Numbered from the stretch's first letter, positions 45,572 to 55,314 are shown. The stretch: DNA of 64,000 nucleotides from Pseudomonas frederiksbergensis (GCF_001874645.1 NZ_CP017886.1:1240001-1304000), one strand, 5' to 3'. Notes: generated by a model not told the origin, from the sequence alone. Numbers and translations are program-made.

Positions 45572-46326
45572 GGGGCCTCCCCGCTCTGCCACAGGTGCTC
45601 CAGATGGTTCTTGTCACGCAGGGTATCCATCGGGTGCCAGAAACCATCGTGCTGGAAGGCATTCAGTTGCCCCTCGGCCGCCAGCGTCATCAACGGCTCG
45701 GACTCCCAGACCGTCTCGTCAGCGGTGATCAGCGACAGCACCTTGGGCGACAAGACAAAGAAGCCGCCGTTGATCCAGCCGCCATCACCACGAGGTTTCT
45801 CGATGAAGCCACGCACCAGATCACCGTCGCGCTCCAGCGCGCCGTAGCGTCCGGGTGGCTGCACCGCCGTGACCGTAGCCAGCTTGCCGCTGCTCAAGTG
45901 GAAATCCACCAGCGCGCCAATATTCAGGTCCGAAACACCGTCGCCATAGGTAAAACAGAACGCCTCCTGATCCTCCAGATAGCGGCTGGCACGACGCAAA
46001 CGGCCACCGGTCATGGTCTCTTCGCCGGTGTCGATCAAGGTGACACGCCAAGGCTCGCTGTAGTTCTGGTGAACGTCCATGCGGTTGTTCGACATGTCGA
46101 ACGTGACGTCAGAGGTATGCAGGAAATAGTTGGCGAAAAAGTCCTTGATCGCGTAGCCCTTGTAGCCCAGGCAAATCACGAAGTCGTGAATTCCGTGCGC
46201 GGAATACTGCTTCATGATGTGCCAGAGAATTGGCTTGCCGCCGATCTCGATCATCGGCTTGGGCTTGAGGTGCGACTCTTCGCTGATCCGCGTGCCCAGG
46301 CCACCCGCCAGAATAACTGCCTTCAT
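45553..46326 (-). CDS. rfbF: glucose-1-phosphate cytidylyltransferase
   Basis: RfbF makes CDP-glucose from CTP and glucose-1-phosphate. The 257-residue protein has [20 protein letters not shown] and [16 protein letters not shown], with [14 protein letters not shown] for metal binding. It is the first gene of the long glycan operon running down to pseI. Confidence 0.95.
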   Translation of the reverse strand: MKAVILAGGLGTRISEESHLKPKPMIEIGGKPILWHIMKQYSAHGIHDFVICLGYKGYAIKDFFANYFLHTSDVTFDMSNNRMDVHQNYSEPWRVTLIDTGEETMTGGRLRRASRYLEDQEAFCFTYGDGVSDLNIGALVDFHLSSGKLATVTAVQPPGRYGALERDGDLVRGFIEKPRGDGGWINGGFFVLSPKVLSLITADETVWESEPLMTLAAEGQLNAFQHDGFWHPMDTLRDKNHLEHLWQSGEAPWKLWD

Positions 46327-46465
46327 CTTGTCCCCTCTTGTTCGTCACAGGGCCAGCCCAAGCCCTACAAGGCTTTGCGACCGTCTGGATAAATCGTATG
46401 AGGCTGCACCCATCACCTTCCGGCTGCACCGCACATGCTCGATTTATGGCGATTTTCAGGGGGAC

Positions 46466-46484
46466 TTGCAGGAAACGCGCCAGC
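46466..46484 (-). promoter_or_regulatory. candidate sigma-54 promoter of the rfbF-pseI operon
   Basis: The minus strand reads CTGGCGCG-TTTC-CTGCA. GG (46481-46480) and GC (46469-46468) are 10 nt apart and most consensus positions match. It lies 140 nt upstream of rfbF. It is weaker than the flagellar promoters elsewhere in the window, so I treat it as a candidate. Confidence 0.55.
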
Positions 46485-46518
46485 TGCTACTGACACAGGA
46501 ACAGAAACGGAAAGGGGC

Positions 46519-46589
46519 GTAGGAGCTGCCGAAGGCTGCGATCTTTTGATTGCGCTATTGAAAAGATCGCAGCCTTCGGCAGCTCCTAC
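46519..46589. repeat. REP pair 3' of the large glycosyltransferase, opposite arrangement
   Basis: Perfect 29-nt arms at 46519-46547 and 46561-46589 are separated by only 13 nt. The outer ends read GTAGGAGC/GCTCCTAC, as in the pair at 20867-20949. Confidence 0.9.
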
Positions 46590-46590
46590 G

Positions 46591-46621
46591 AAAGCAAGAA
46601 AGCAAGAAAGCAAGAAAGCAA
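46591..46621. repeat. tandem octamer repeat (AAAGCAAG), about 3.9 copies
   Basis: Three exact copies of AAAGCAAG and a partial fourth start immediately after the REP pair and end 8 nt before the stop codon of the large glycosyltransferase gene. A direct repeat of this kind could vary in copy number by slippage, but it lies outside the reading frame. Confidence 0.85.
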
Positions 46622-46628
46622 ATGAGCG

Positions 46629-49600
46629 TCAATCGGCCAACCAGCCACTTTCCCAGTACCGCACGTTATCTCCGCGCAGCATGTAGTCGCGCAGCACCGC
46701 TTCGCGCAGTTCATCGCCCATGCGGTAGCTGGCGTCCGGGTCCGCCAGGTGCATGCGGATGGCTTGCAACCACTCATCGGTGCTGTTGCTGACAACCCGA
46801 GTGCATGGCAGATAACCCCGGTACGCCTCGGTATCGGTACAGACCACCGGGTAGCCGCAGGCGCCGTATTCCAGCAGACGCAGATTGCTCTTGCAGTCGT
46901 TGAAGATATGAAACTCCAGCGGTGCCAGTGCCAGGTCCAGGTTCAGGCTGGCCAGTTTCGCCGGGTAGACACTGAGGTCGATCACGCCATGGAACTCATG
47001 CATGTAAGGGCGCAACTCTTCGGGACACATGCCGAAGAACACCCAATCCACCTCGCTGGCCAGTTCACGAACGACGTCGGCAATGATCGCTAGGTCGCCC
47101 GAGTGACTGGTACCGCCACCCCAGCCAACCCGTGGCTTTTTCGAGGTGCGACGCTGACTGCGCAGGCCATCCCAAAGATGAGTCGCGAGCATGTTTGGCA
47201 CGACCCGAATGTCGTGATGCATGGACGACAACGCGTCGGCCAGTGGTTGAGTCGACACCACCACCCGATCGCACAGGCCGATGCCGCGACGGACCAGACG
47301 CTCCATCTCGACGTTGTCCGGCATATTACGAATGTGCGCGTTCTTCTTCGGCGCCTTGATGACATAGTCATCCAGCTCGAAAATCAGTCGGGCGTTGGTG
47401 TAGGGCTTGAAGGCGGCGACCTCGTTGATCGGCCCTTCACTGTATCGCCCCTGCAAAATGATGACGTCCGGCGACTCACGCTCGATCTCGATGACCGACG
47501 GCAGGTCGTAGTAGATCCGCCCGGTCGCCCGACCAGCCTTCTCCAGTTCGACCAGCGGCTGGATCGTCCGATAATGACCGACCGCCGAGGAATTGACCGG
47601 CAACGCCATGACCTTCGGTACCTGGCGAACCGAAAACGGGCTCCAACCGGTGCGCAATCCGGGTTCCAGACTGTAACTGGAGCCTCCCAGCGTGCTCAGC
47701 ATCAGGTTCGGGTTGTACGCCGGGTCGCGAGCAACGATGGGCAGCCAGCGCCGGTAGAAGGTTTCCTGTTCTTGCGTGCGAAGCGCCAGCTCGGCTTTGT
47801 CCGGCACGACCGCGGGCTGTGTCCCCAGAGCCAATTGGGCGTACGGTGTCCACACTACCAGATAGCCGTTTTGACGGACCCGCAAACACAGGTCCACCTC
47901 GTTGAGGGTCAAGGCAAAATCCTGCGCCTGAAGCCCACCGACACTCTCGAACACCGCCTTGCGCACCATCAGGCAATCAGCACCGACCGCGCTCAAGTCC
48001 TGAACCACCTGCAAACGATGCATGTAGCCGGCGGCGTTCAGCGAGTCACCGAAAAACGGTGAACCGGCCGGCCCTTGCAGCCCGAGAATCAGGCCGGCAT
48101 GCAGCACGCAACCGTCAGGATTGAACAGCTTGGCCCCGACCACACCGACTTCTGGACGCTGCGCATGGTTGAGCAACTCATCCAGCCAGTCCGCACGGGT
48201 GACCACCACATAGGGGTCAAGCATCAGCACGTATTCACCACAAGCCTGCTGTGCCGCGAAGTTGCGCGTCGCCGCGACATTCCCCTGCTGCGGATACGTC
48301 AGCACCCGCAACCGGTCTGAGCCCAACTGCGCCATGGCGCTCAGCCACTCAAGCGTCTGCGCAGACTCACTGCCGTTGTCGACCAGCAGCAACTCGTACT
48401 CGCTGTAGGCAGTTTTCTCCAACAGGCTTTCGACACACCGTTGCAGCACTGCCAACTGATCCTTGCAGACAATGATGATCGACACCAGCGGCCGATCCGC
48501 GTGCAAGTAATCGACACGATTGAGCAAGGTAAAACTGCCCTGGCGAATTTCGTTGGCAACGCCCAATCGCTGAAGATGCGCCTCCAACACTTGCGGGTTG
48601 AGCTCAATGACTTCGGGTAGTGCCAGCCACTGTGCCAGGCCGAGCGTCGACTCCAGCATCACCTCGGCAATATGTTCGACGACCTTGATGCCGTCATCCT
48701 CGACCATGCGCCACAGTACATCGTGAGGCGCCAGCTCGCCGTAGCTTGAATTGAATCCACCCAGCGCCAGGAAACGCTCACGCTGGAACGCCAGGGATCG
48801 CCCGACGTAGGGATAACTGCGCATCAGGTCCAGATTGAAATCCGGCTTGAAGACCGGGTCTGCCGACTCACCGTCGCGCAACCCGCCTTCGTCGCCATAC
48901 ACACACAACGCACTCGGCGATGCACTGATGCGCTCGGCCAGCAGCAACAGCGCCGGCTCCACCAGACGATCGCCGGCACGCAGCACGTAGAACCAGTCGA
49001 CTCCGTCGAGTTGCGCCAGCAATGCATTGAGCTGCGCGCACCAGTCCTCCTGCAACGGCAGGTTGAACACCCGCTCATCGAGCTGAGCTTCGGTACACGC
49101 GCTGGACAACACCAGGGTCAGCTCCGGCGCATAGAGCTGTCCAGCAAGACTTTCAAGGGTGAGATCCAGATTGGCTCGGCTGGCCTGCTCATCGATGATG
49201 ATCGGGACGATTTTCGGTTGCCGCGCCCAACCGGCCACGGTTTCCGGCAACAAACGTCGCTGAGTCTCACTGAGCGTGCGACACGCCAGCCACTGCGTGT
49301 ACAGCTGGGAAAAACTTTCGCTGGCGATACCCACCCGATATTCCTGGTTGGCCTGGCGAGCGCCCAGGGTTCGACTCAGGGGCAGCTCGTCCCAGACGCG
49401 CGGTGCCTCGCTGGCGCGGCTCAACGGCATGTAACGAACCCAACCCGCCGCCGGTGCGCCCTCGCCACCACGAACCTTGAGCATTTGCACCAGCCACTGT
49501 TTTTCCAGCTCCGCCGCATCTTTCATCGGCTGCTGACGAATCAAACGCTCTGGATGCAAGCGCTCGACACTCAACACGTAGTTGAGCTGCACTATGTTGC

Positions 49601-50225
49601 CCCGGCGCATCAGGCAGATGTACAAGGCCAGATCGAGCGACGCGACAAAGCAATGGCCAGGCTGAGTCAGGGCAGGCATCAGCTCCTGCATATCCTTGCG
49701 GCGGAACAGCGCATTGCTGAAACCACCGAGGAAGTTGACCGGGAAGCTCTCGAAAATCGCCAGCAGGTCATCGCCCTTGAATATCCCACAAACCGGCGAC
49801 AGCGTGCTGTTCTCCAGCCGTGAGGGCAGCGGGTGATCGTCAGCATCCCAGAGCACCCGCTGGGCCAGCACCAGATTGATGTCCGCCTGCTCGCTCAGGA
49901 CCTGCGCCTGACGTTCGATACACGCAGGAGACAGCTGATCGTCATCGCAGAGGAACTTGATGTACTCGCCCTTTGCCTCACCCAGACACGCCAGCAGATT
50001 GCCGACAAACCCCAGCGTCTGCGGGTTTCGTACATACCGCACTCGCTCCGCTGCGTCGCCCGTCAGCGACTCGACAACCTGCTGGATCTCATCGCCGCGA
50101 CTGTCGTCGCAGACAATGATTTCGAGGTTGGCGTATTGCTGGATCAGGGCACTGCGCAGGGCCTGAGCGAAGAAGCGTGGATTGAAGGCGGGAATGACGA
50201 GGCTGACTAACGAGGCTGGATTCAC
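46629..50225 (-). CDS. three-domain flagellin glycosyltransferase (GT-A/GT-A/GT-B), fgt1-like
   Basis: This 1198-residue protein begins at a GTG (NPASLVSLVIPAFNPRF) with a GT2 domain including IIVCDDSRG and LCDDDQL. A central GT2-type region near 575-800 has SIIIVCKDQLAVLQ and LLVDNGSES. A C-terminal GT-B region from about 900 has GWGGGTSHSGDLAIIADV and APLEFHIFNDCKSNLRLLEYG. It resembles in layout the P. syringae flagellin glycosyltransferase Fgt1, which I recall as a similarly large protein. It lies 114 nt past flgL and may share its transcript. Confidence 0.87.
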   Translation of the reverse strand: MNPASLVSLVIPAFNPRFFAQALRSALIQQYANLEIIVCDDSRGDEIQQVVESLTGDAAERVRYVRNPQTLGFVGNLLACLGEAKGEYIKFLCDDDQLSPACIERQAQVLSEQADINLVLAQRVLWDADDHPLPSRLENSTLSPVCGIFKGDDLLAIFESFPVNFLGGFSNALFRRKDMQELMPALTQPGHCFVASLDLALYICLMRRGNIVQLNYVLSVERLHPERLIRQQPMKDAAELEKQWLVQMLKVRGGEGAPAAGWVRYMPLSRASEAPRVWDELPLSRTLGARQANQEYRVGIASESFSQLYTQWLACRTLSETQRRLLPETVAGWARQPKIVPIIIDEQASRANLDLTLESLAGQLYAPELTLVLSSACTEAQLDERVFNLPLQEDWCAQLNALLAQLDGVDWFYVLRAGDRLVEPALLLLAERISASPSALCVYGDEGGLRDGESADPVFKPDFNLDLMRSYPYVGRSLAFQRERFLALGGFNSSYGELAPHDVLWRMVEDDGIKVVEHIAEVMLESTLGLAQWLALPEVIELNPQVLEAHLQRLGVANEIRQGSFTLLNRVDYLHADRPLVSIIIVCKDQLAVLQRCVESLLEKTAYSEYELLLVDNGSESAQTLEWLSAMAQLGSDRLRVLTYPQQGNVAATRNFAAQQACGEYVLMLDPYVVVTRADWLDELLNHAQRPEVGVVGAKLFNPDGCVLHAGLILGLQGPAGSPFFGDSLNAAGYMHRLQVVQDLSAVGADCLMVRKAVFESVGGLQAQDFALTLNEVDLCLRVRQNGYLVVWTPYAQLALGTQPAVVPDKAELALRTQEQETFYRRWLPIVARDPAYNPNLMLSTLGGSSYSLEPGLRTGWSPFSVRQVPKVMALPVNSSAVGHYRTIQPLVELEKAGRATGRIYYDLPSVIEIERESPDVIILQGRYSEGPINEVAAFKPYTNARLIFELDDYVIKAPKKNAHIRNMPDNVEMERLVRRGIGLCDRVVVSTQPLADALSSMHHDIRVVPNMLATHLWDGLRSQRRTSKKPRVGWGGGTSHSGDLAIIADVVRELASEVDWVFFGMCPEELRPYMHEFHGVIDLSVYPAKLASLNLDLALAPLEFHIFNDCKSNLRLLEYGACGYPVVCTDTEAYRGYLPCTRVVSNSTDEWLQAIRMHLADPDASYRMGDELREAVLRDYMLRGDNVRYWESGWLAD

Positions 50226-50339
50226 GGCGGGGCTCTCAAGCGGCGGACACTCACCCGGTCGGGTGAGCCCCTGAAACCGCTGAAAAAAGGCGATTGATAT
50301 TCGGCGGTTTACGGCCGGGCGCTTTCGCGCCAGGCCCCC
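50226..50339. other. hairpin-rich spacer between flgL and the large glycosyltransferase
   Basis: An 8-bp palindrome (CTCACCCG at 50250-50257, CGGGTGAG at 50260-50267), an AAACCGC/GCGGTTT pair enclosing about 23 nt, and a GGCGC-TTTC-GCGCC hairpin just past the flgL stop are visible. None has a T tract, so I do not call a terminator. Confidence 0.5.
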
Positions 50340-51908
50340 TTAGATCTTGTTGAACAGACCCAGTTGACTGATTTTGCTGAACGCCAGTTGCGCGGCCTGC
50401 AACATGGTTTGCTGCAACGTGAGACGGGTCATGACCGCCGCCGGGTCAGAGTCGCGGATAGCCGCCTGGCTGGTGGTGTTGGCCAGGCCCAGGCTCTGGT
50501 TGGTTGCCGTCTGATCATCCAGGGCCTGACCACGCACGCCCACGGCAGTGATTGCCGACCCCACCTGCGCCTGCGCAGTGTCCAGGTTGCCAATGCCCGA
50601 GGCGACAGCTGCCTGCATTTTTTGCAAGGCCACAGCGTTGTTATCCGCCGGGGTATTCAATGCCGCTTGCAACTGGCCCAGGGTATCCAAAACGTTCTGG
50701 GTCTGGTGGTTATTGGGCTGGATAACAAACTGATCGCCGGCTGCCGGAGTACCGCCAAGCGTGAACGTGACCCCTGCAGCAGTCGCCGTAGAGCCGGCCA
50801 TGGTGCCCGAAGAAACCGGCTTGCTGTTCGCCGTGATCGGCGACGCATACAGATCGTAAGCAGTGGCACTGGTGAACTTGAGGATCGCCTCACCCGTGGG
50901 GAAGGTGCTGTTATAGGCCGTCGAGTTGCTTTGGGTCGCACCGGAGATCACTGCCGTGGACGGATTGCCCGGGCTGCGCGAAGCGTTGATGGTGTCCGGT
51001 TTGACCGCCAACTGGAAGCTATGGCCTGCAATCACCGCGTCCGGAACGATATCACCAGACTTCAGATTGATGTTCAGCGTCATGTCTACACCGCGGAAAC
51101 TGACCGTCTGGTTAGACGCGTCTTTATTACTGATCACACCGTTCTGGCTGGCCTCGGCGGTGACATCGGCACCCAGTGCATCGGTGATCTTCAACTGCGT
51201 GCTGCTGACAAAACTCACGGTGTAAGGCTGACCTGCGGCGAACTTGGAATCGAACGTTGCGCTATTGCTGATCTGGCCATTGGACAGCGTCACGCGACCG
51301 TCATCCACCGCAGGTGCGGTCATAGTGGTCTGAGAGCGAGTGGTATTGGCCGCCTTCTGGAAAGCATCCCAACCAGTAATGTTGCTGGCAACCGACATGG
51401 AGTCACCAATGGCCAGGTTTACCTCGGACTGGTCACCGTTGTAGGTGTAGGTGCCATCGGAGTTTGCCGTGTAGGGAGGCGTGCTGGTTTTTGAGCCGCC
51501 AAACAGGTAGTTGCCATTGGCGTCCTGACTGTTCATGAGGCCCAGCACCTGGTTCTGGATCTGCCCCAACTCCTGGGCCGCAGCCTGACGATCGGCATTG
51601 GTCTGTGTGCCGTTGCTGGCACCCAACGTCACCTCCTTGGCCCGCTGCAAGGCAGTACCAATGGCGCTCAAGGCGGTTTCGGCCTGGCTGTACGAGCCCT
51701 TGAGGTTGCTGATGTTGCCAGCGTACTGATCCAGCATCGAACTCTGTTGGCCGAGCTGAATCAGACGCGCCGCACCAATCGGGTCATCGGCGGCCGTGTT
51801 GATCTTGGTCATACTGCTCGCCTCGGCGCTGGTCTGCAGTGCGTTGCTGTAGTTACGCTGATAGTTGGCAGCGGTCGTTTCGTAATACTGGGCGGTAGAA
51901 ATGCGCAT
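50340..51908 (-). CDS. flgL: FlgL, hook-filament junction protein (HAP3)
   Basis: This 522-residue protein starts MRISTAQYYETTAANYQ, with the flagellin-like N-terminal D0/D1 helices (GAARLIQLGQQSSMLDQY) and the C-terminal LTLQQTMLQAAQLAFSKISQL. It is longer than the enteric protein because of an inserted variable region, as is usual in pseudomonads. It is 13 nt after flgK. Confidence 0.96.
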   Translation of the reverse strand: MRISTAQYYETTAANYQRNYSNALQTSAEASSMTKINTAADDPIGAARLIQLGQQSSMLDQYAGNISNLKGSYSQAETALSAIGTALQRAKEVTLGASNGTQTNADRQAAAQELGQIQNQVLGLMNSQDANGNYLFGGSKTSTPPYTANSDGTYTYNGDQSEVNLAIGDSMSVASNITGWDAFQKAANTTRSQTTMTAPAVDDGRVTLSNGQISNSATFDSKFAAGQPYTVSFVSSTQLKITDALGADVTAEASQNGVISNKDASNQTVSFRGVDMTLNINLKSGDIVPDAVIAGHSFQLAVKPDTINASRSPGNPSTAVISGATQSNSTAYNSTFPTGEAILKFTSATAYDLYASPITANSKPVSSGTMAGSTATAAGVTFTLGGTPAAGDQFVIQPNNHQTQNVLDTLGQLQAALNTPADNNAVALQKMQAAVASGIGNLDTAQAQVGSAITAVGVRGQALDDQTATNQSLGLANTTSQAAIRDSDPAAVMTRLTLQQTMLQAAQLAFSKISQLGLFNKI

Positions 51909-51921
51909 GAATTACGACTCC

Positions 51922-53985
51922 TTAAAGACTGTTGATCAGCGTGCTGAAGGTTTCCTGCGCAGCCTTGATGATCTGCGATGAGGCTGTGTAGTACTGCTGG
52001 TACTTCACCAGGTTGCCGGACTCTTCATCGAGGTTGACACCCGACAGGGCATCGCGGGCGCTCTTGGCGCCGGTCAGAATCACCGTGGCGGCATCGCTGT
52101 CAGACTTGGCCTGGGCAGCTTGGGCACCAACATTGGAAATCAGTTTGCCGTAAGCGTCCGAGAGGCTGACGCCCTTGCTCGCCGAGCCGGTTTCCACCGT
52201 CTGCTTGGTTTGCAAGCCGACCAGCGCGGTACCGTTGCGGTTGTCCGAAGAGCTGGCACCGGTCAACGAAATGCTGAAGCTCTCGCCCGAAGCAGGCGAG
52301 CCACTGACGGTGGTTTGAACCGAGAACGTCTTCTGCACTGCCGGCACGACCGAGTTATCCATGATCGGGGCGCCCGTGCCATCGACCATATTCACTTGCA
52401 GGTTCAGGGTATTGCTTTGACCGGGAACGATGGTTCCAGAGCCCATGTTGACACCCTTGGCATCGTATAGCTTGTAACCCTGAGTCCCGGCAGCCGCGGG
52501 ATCGAACACCACTTTGACCGGCGTCGAATACTGGAGCCCGGTTTGCAGGTCGGCATTGGCCGCCGGCTTGTAGATATCCAGGGTACTGGTTAACGTTGGC
52601 TGGCTATAGGTGCCTTTGTTGTTGGCACTGGCGACACCGCTCAGAGGTGCCGCCGCGGCGAGCGTTTTCGGATCGGTGATCACGGTCTGGATATCACTGG
52701 CACCGCTGCGGGTCGGCGTCACTTTGAAGGTGTCGCCGGCGCTCATGGCACCGCCGCCATTGAGCGCCATGCTGAAGCCGTCGATCACCGGAGCCGGTGT
52801 CGTGGCGGTGCTGAAGGCACCCATGTTGGTGCCATCGGAGCGCGTGACGCTGTAGTTCGTGGCGCTGCTGAAAGTCACCTGATAATCGTTGGTGGTCAGC
52901 TTGCCCGTGTCGTTGATGGTGACATTGAGGTTACCCGATCCGGCGCTGTTACCTGCCTGGGCAATGCTGCGCTGAGAGATCAGCGTCGCACTGTTGATGT
53001 TGCTGAAGATCGCCGAACCGAAGTTACCGTTCTTGTCGATGCCCTGGGCCTGTTGCTGGTTCATCTGATCGGCAACTACCAGCGCGACCCGTCCCAGCTC
53101 GTTGATTGCCGGGTTGAGCACTTCGCTGCGATAACTCAGCAAGCCACCCATCTGCCCCGTCGTCACCACCGACGTAATATCGATGACGCTCGAACCGCGG
53201 TTCAGCTGGAGCATCGACTGACTCGGGTCAGTCTTGCCCGGTACGGTTTCCAGGGTATTGGTGGTGCTGCCCATCACCAGCGGCTGACCGCTGCCGATGT
53301 AGACATCGTAGTTGGTGCCACGCTCGACAACCTGAGTACCGACCAGATCGGACAGCTGACGAACCGCCTCGTTGCGCTTGTCGAGCAGGTCGCTCGGCCC
53401 ACTGCTGTTGCTGGCGTTGCTGCCCGACGCTTGAGAAATTTGCTGGTTGTACTGGGCGATCGAGTTCGCCAGCTTATTCACCTGGGACGCCATGTCCGAC
53501 AGGTTGGAATTGATGCCGGTGTTCTGGTCGCTCAACTGCTTGGAAATCGAGTTGAAGCGATCGCTGAGACCCTTGGCATTGGTCATCACCGATTGGCGGG
53601 ACGCATCATCGGAAGGCGTGGTCGCGACAGCTTGCAGGGAAGTGAAGAACTTCTGCAGCGCGCCACTGAGGCCGGTGTCCTTGTCGGACAGCAGCGTGTC
53701 GACCGGCGTAATTTTCCCCAGGTAGGACGATGCCTGACCGTTAAGCGAGGTGGTGGTCTGCAACTGGGTGTCGAGGTAGGCACTGTACACCCGACGCACG
53801 TCCGCCAGGGTCGTGCCCGTGCCGATGAATACGTTGTTGCCGTACTGAATCGAAGACTTGCTGTTCTGCACGGTTTGCTGACGCGAATAGCCGGCCGTGT
53901 CAACGTTGGCAATGTTATTGCCGGTCACCGCCAAAGACGATGAGGCCGCATTCAACCCCGACATCCCGATATTGAGCAAACTCAT
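51922..53985 (-). CDS. flgK: FlgK, hook-filament junction protein (HAP1)
   Basis: This 687-residue protein starts MSLLNIGMSGLNAASSSLAV with the rod/hook-family motif NNIANVDTAGYSRQQ. It ends with VNLDEESGNLVKYQQYYTAS, the conserved C-terminal HAP motif. It follows flgJ after 23 nt. Confidence 0.97.
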   Translation of the reverse strand: MSLLNIGMSGLNAASSSLAVTGNNIANVDTAGYSRQQTVQNSKSSIQYGNNVFIGTGTTLADVRRVYSAYLDTQLQTTTSLNGQASSYLGKITPVDTLLSDKDTGLSGALQKFFTSLQAVATTPSDDASRQSVMTNAKGLSDRFNSISKQLSDQNTGINSNLSDMASQVNKLANSIAQYNQQISQASGSNASNSSGPSDLLDKRNEAVRQLSDLVGTQVVERGTNYDVYIGSGQPLVMGSTTNTLETVPGKTDPSQSMLQLNRGSSVIDITSVVTTGQMGGLLSYRSEVLNPAINELGRVALVVADQMNQQQAQGIDKNGNFGSAIFSNINSATLISQRSIAQAGNSAGSGNLNVTINDTGKLTTNDYQVTFSSATNYSVTRSDGTNMGAFSTATTPAPVIDGFSMALNGGGAMSAGDTFKVTPTRSGASDIQTVITDPKTLAAAAPLSGVASANNKGTYSQPTLTSTLDIYKPAANADLQTGLQYSTPVKVVFDPAAAGTQGYKLYDAKGVNMGSGTIVPGQSNTLNLQVNMVDGTGAPIMDNSVVPAVQKTFSVQTTVSGSPASGESFSISLTGASSSDNRNGTALVGLQTKQTVETGSASKGVSLSDAYGKLISNVGAQAAQAKSDSDAATVILTGAKSARDALSGVNLDEESGNLVKYQQYYTASSQIIKAAQETFSTLINSL

Positions 53986-54008
53986 GGTTCAGACCTTATA
54001 ACTTATGC

Positions 54009-55313
54009 CTATAAAGGCGTCATGGAAGAGCCCGCCGCAGCGTAGTTCTGGTAACTCTTCATCTGTTTGGCAATCTGCGAAATCTTGCTGGCGTAGTTCG
54101 GGTCGGTGGCATACCCGGCCTTTTGCAACTCGCGCACAAACTGTTCTGGGTTATCGGCCGACTTCAGCACATCTTGATAGCGATTGTTGCTTTGCAACAA
54201 CGTCACCAGGTCATGGAAACTGTCCTGATAAGAGTCGTAGGAACGGAACTCGGCCGTCTCCTTGACCATCGCGCCATTTCTGAATTCGCTGGTGATTGCC
54301 CGCGCCTGAGCACCCTGCCAGCTACTGCCGGCCTTGATGCCGAACAGGTTGTGACTGCTGGTGCCGTCCTGGGCGCGCATGACCGATTTGCCGTAACCGG
54401 TTTCCAGCGCTGCCTGGGCTACCAGATAGCGCGGATCGACACCAATGCGGTCGGCGGCGGCTTTGGCCATCGGCATCATCGCATTGACGAATTCGTCGGC
54501 AGAACTGAAGGCCTTCTTCGCTGGCGCCAGTGGTATTTGAGCCATGGCACGACCATAAATCTGCAGGCTTCCGCTCGACGCCGAGTCCGTTTGCGAGGCC
54601 AGCCAATCGCCGTTGAACAGGGGATCGGAAGCAGTCTTGGTGCCCTGAGGCAATTGGGTTTTGTTGAGCGCCGTCACAGCGACCGCAGCCGTCGTCGATG
54701 CCGACGGCACCAGACCGGCGAGCAAGCGGTCCGTGAGTTTCGGCGGCAGTGCCAGACGCCGCTGGTTGAGCATCGCCACATCATTGCGGTGACCGTCGAG
54801 CGATTGCTGCGGCGGATTGATCGCGCGCGACGCCCACAATGGGCGCTGACCATTGAGCCGCGACAACGGCCCATTGGCGCCCACCGTACCGGCAGCCACC
54901 GGCGTCGACACTGCCGCTTTTGCTGCTTCCTGCTTGGCAGCAGACAACGCCGCCGCCTCGCCCGGAGCCAGCGGCTTGTTCTTCGACATCTGGCGCATCA
55001 GCACGTCGGCCAGACCAATACCACCGCCCTGACGGGACATGGAAACCGCCAGCTGCTGGTCGTACATTTCCTGGTACTGCTTGGCCGCCGGCGTGTTGAG
55101 CGGATTGTCCTTGCCCAGTGCTTCGGTGGCCGAGCGCATGGACTTGAGCATTTCGCCGAGGAACAGCGATTCGAACTCCTGCGCCACTTTGCGCATGTTC
55201 GCATCGCTGTTCTTGTCGCCGACCTTGAGCTGGTTAAGCCGGTTCAGGTCCGAGTACGAACCCGAATCGCCACTGCTGACCAGCCCGCTCTTGTGAAGAT
55301 CCATGTTCGCCAT
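54009..55313 (-). CDS. flgJ: FlgJ, rod-cap and peptidoglycan hydrolase
   Basis: This 434-residue protein has an N-terminal rod-scaffold domain (VAQEFESLFLGEMLKSMRSA). After an Ala/Pro-rich linker comes the C-terminal GH73 glucosaminidase domain with LVAQAALETGYGKSV, whose Glu is the catalytic residue, and SHNLFGIKAG. It opens the cell wall for the rod. The start has no clear Shine-Dalgarno element, and an ATG three codons in (55304) is possible. Confidence 0.95.
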   Translation of the reverse strand: MANMDLHKSGLVSSGDSGSYSDLNRLNQLKVGDKNSDANMRKVAQEFESLFLGEMLKSMRSATEALGKDNPLNTPAAKQYQEMYDQQLAVSMSRQGGGIGLADVLMRQMSKNKPLAPGEAAALSAAKQEAAKAAVSTPVAAGTVGANGPLSRLNGQRPLWASRAINPPQQSLDGHRNDVAMLNQRRLALPPKLTDRLLAGLVPSASTTAAVAVTALNKTQLPQGTKTASDPLFNGDWLASQTDSASSGSLQIYGRAMAQIPLAPAKKAFSSADEFVNAMMPMAKAAADRIGVDPRYLVAQAALETGYGKSVMRAQDGTSSHNLFGIKAGSSWQGAQARAITSEFRNGAMVKETAEFRSYDSYQDSFHDLVTLLQSNNRYQDVLKSADNPEQFVRELQKAGYATDPNYASKISQIAKQMKSYQNYAAAGSSMTPL

Positions 55314-55314
55314 A

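Larger units (their letters stand above)
46327..46628. other. rfbF to glycosyltransferase intergenic region
   Basis: This 302-nt stretch holds no gene. From left to right it contains about 140 nt of rfbF leader, the candidate sigma-54 promoter (46466-46484), the REP pair (46519-46589), and the octamer repeats (46591-46621). Confidence 0.6.
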
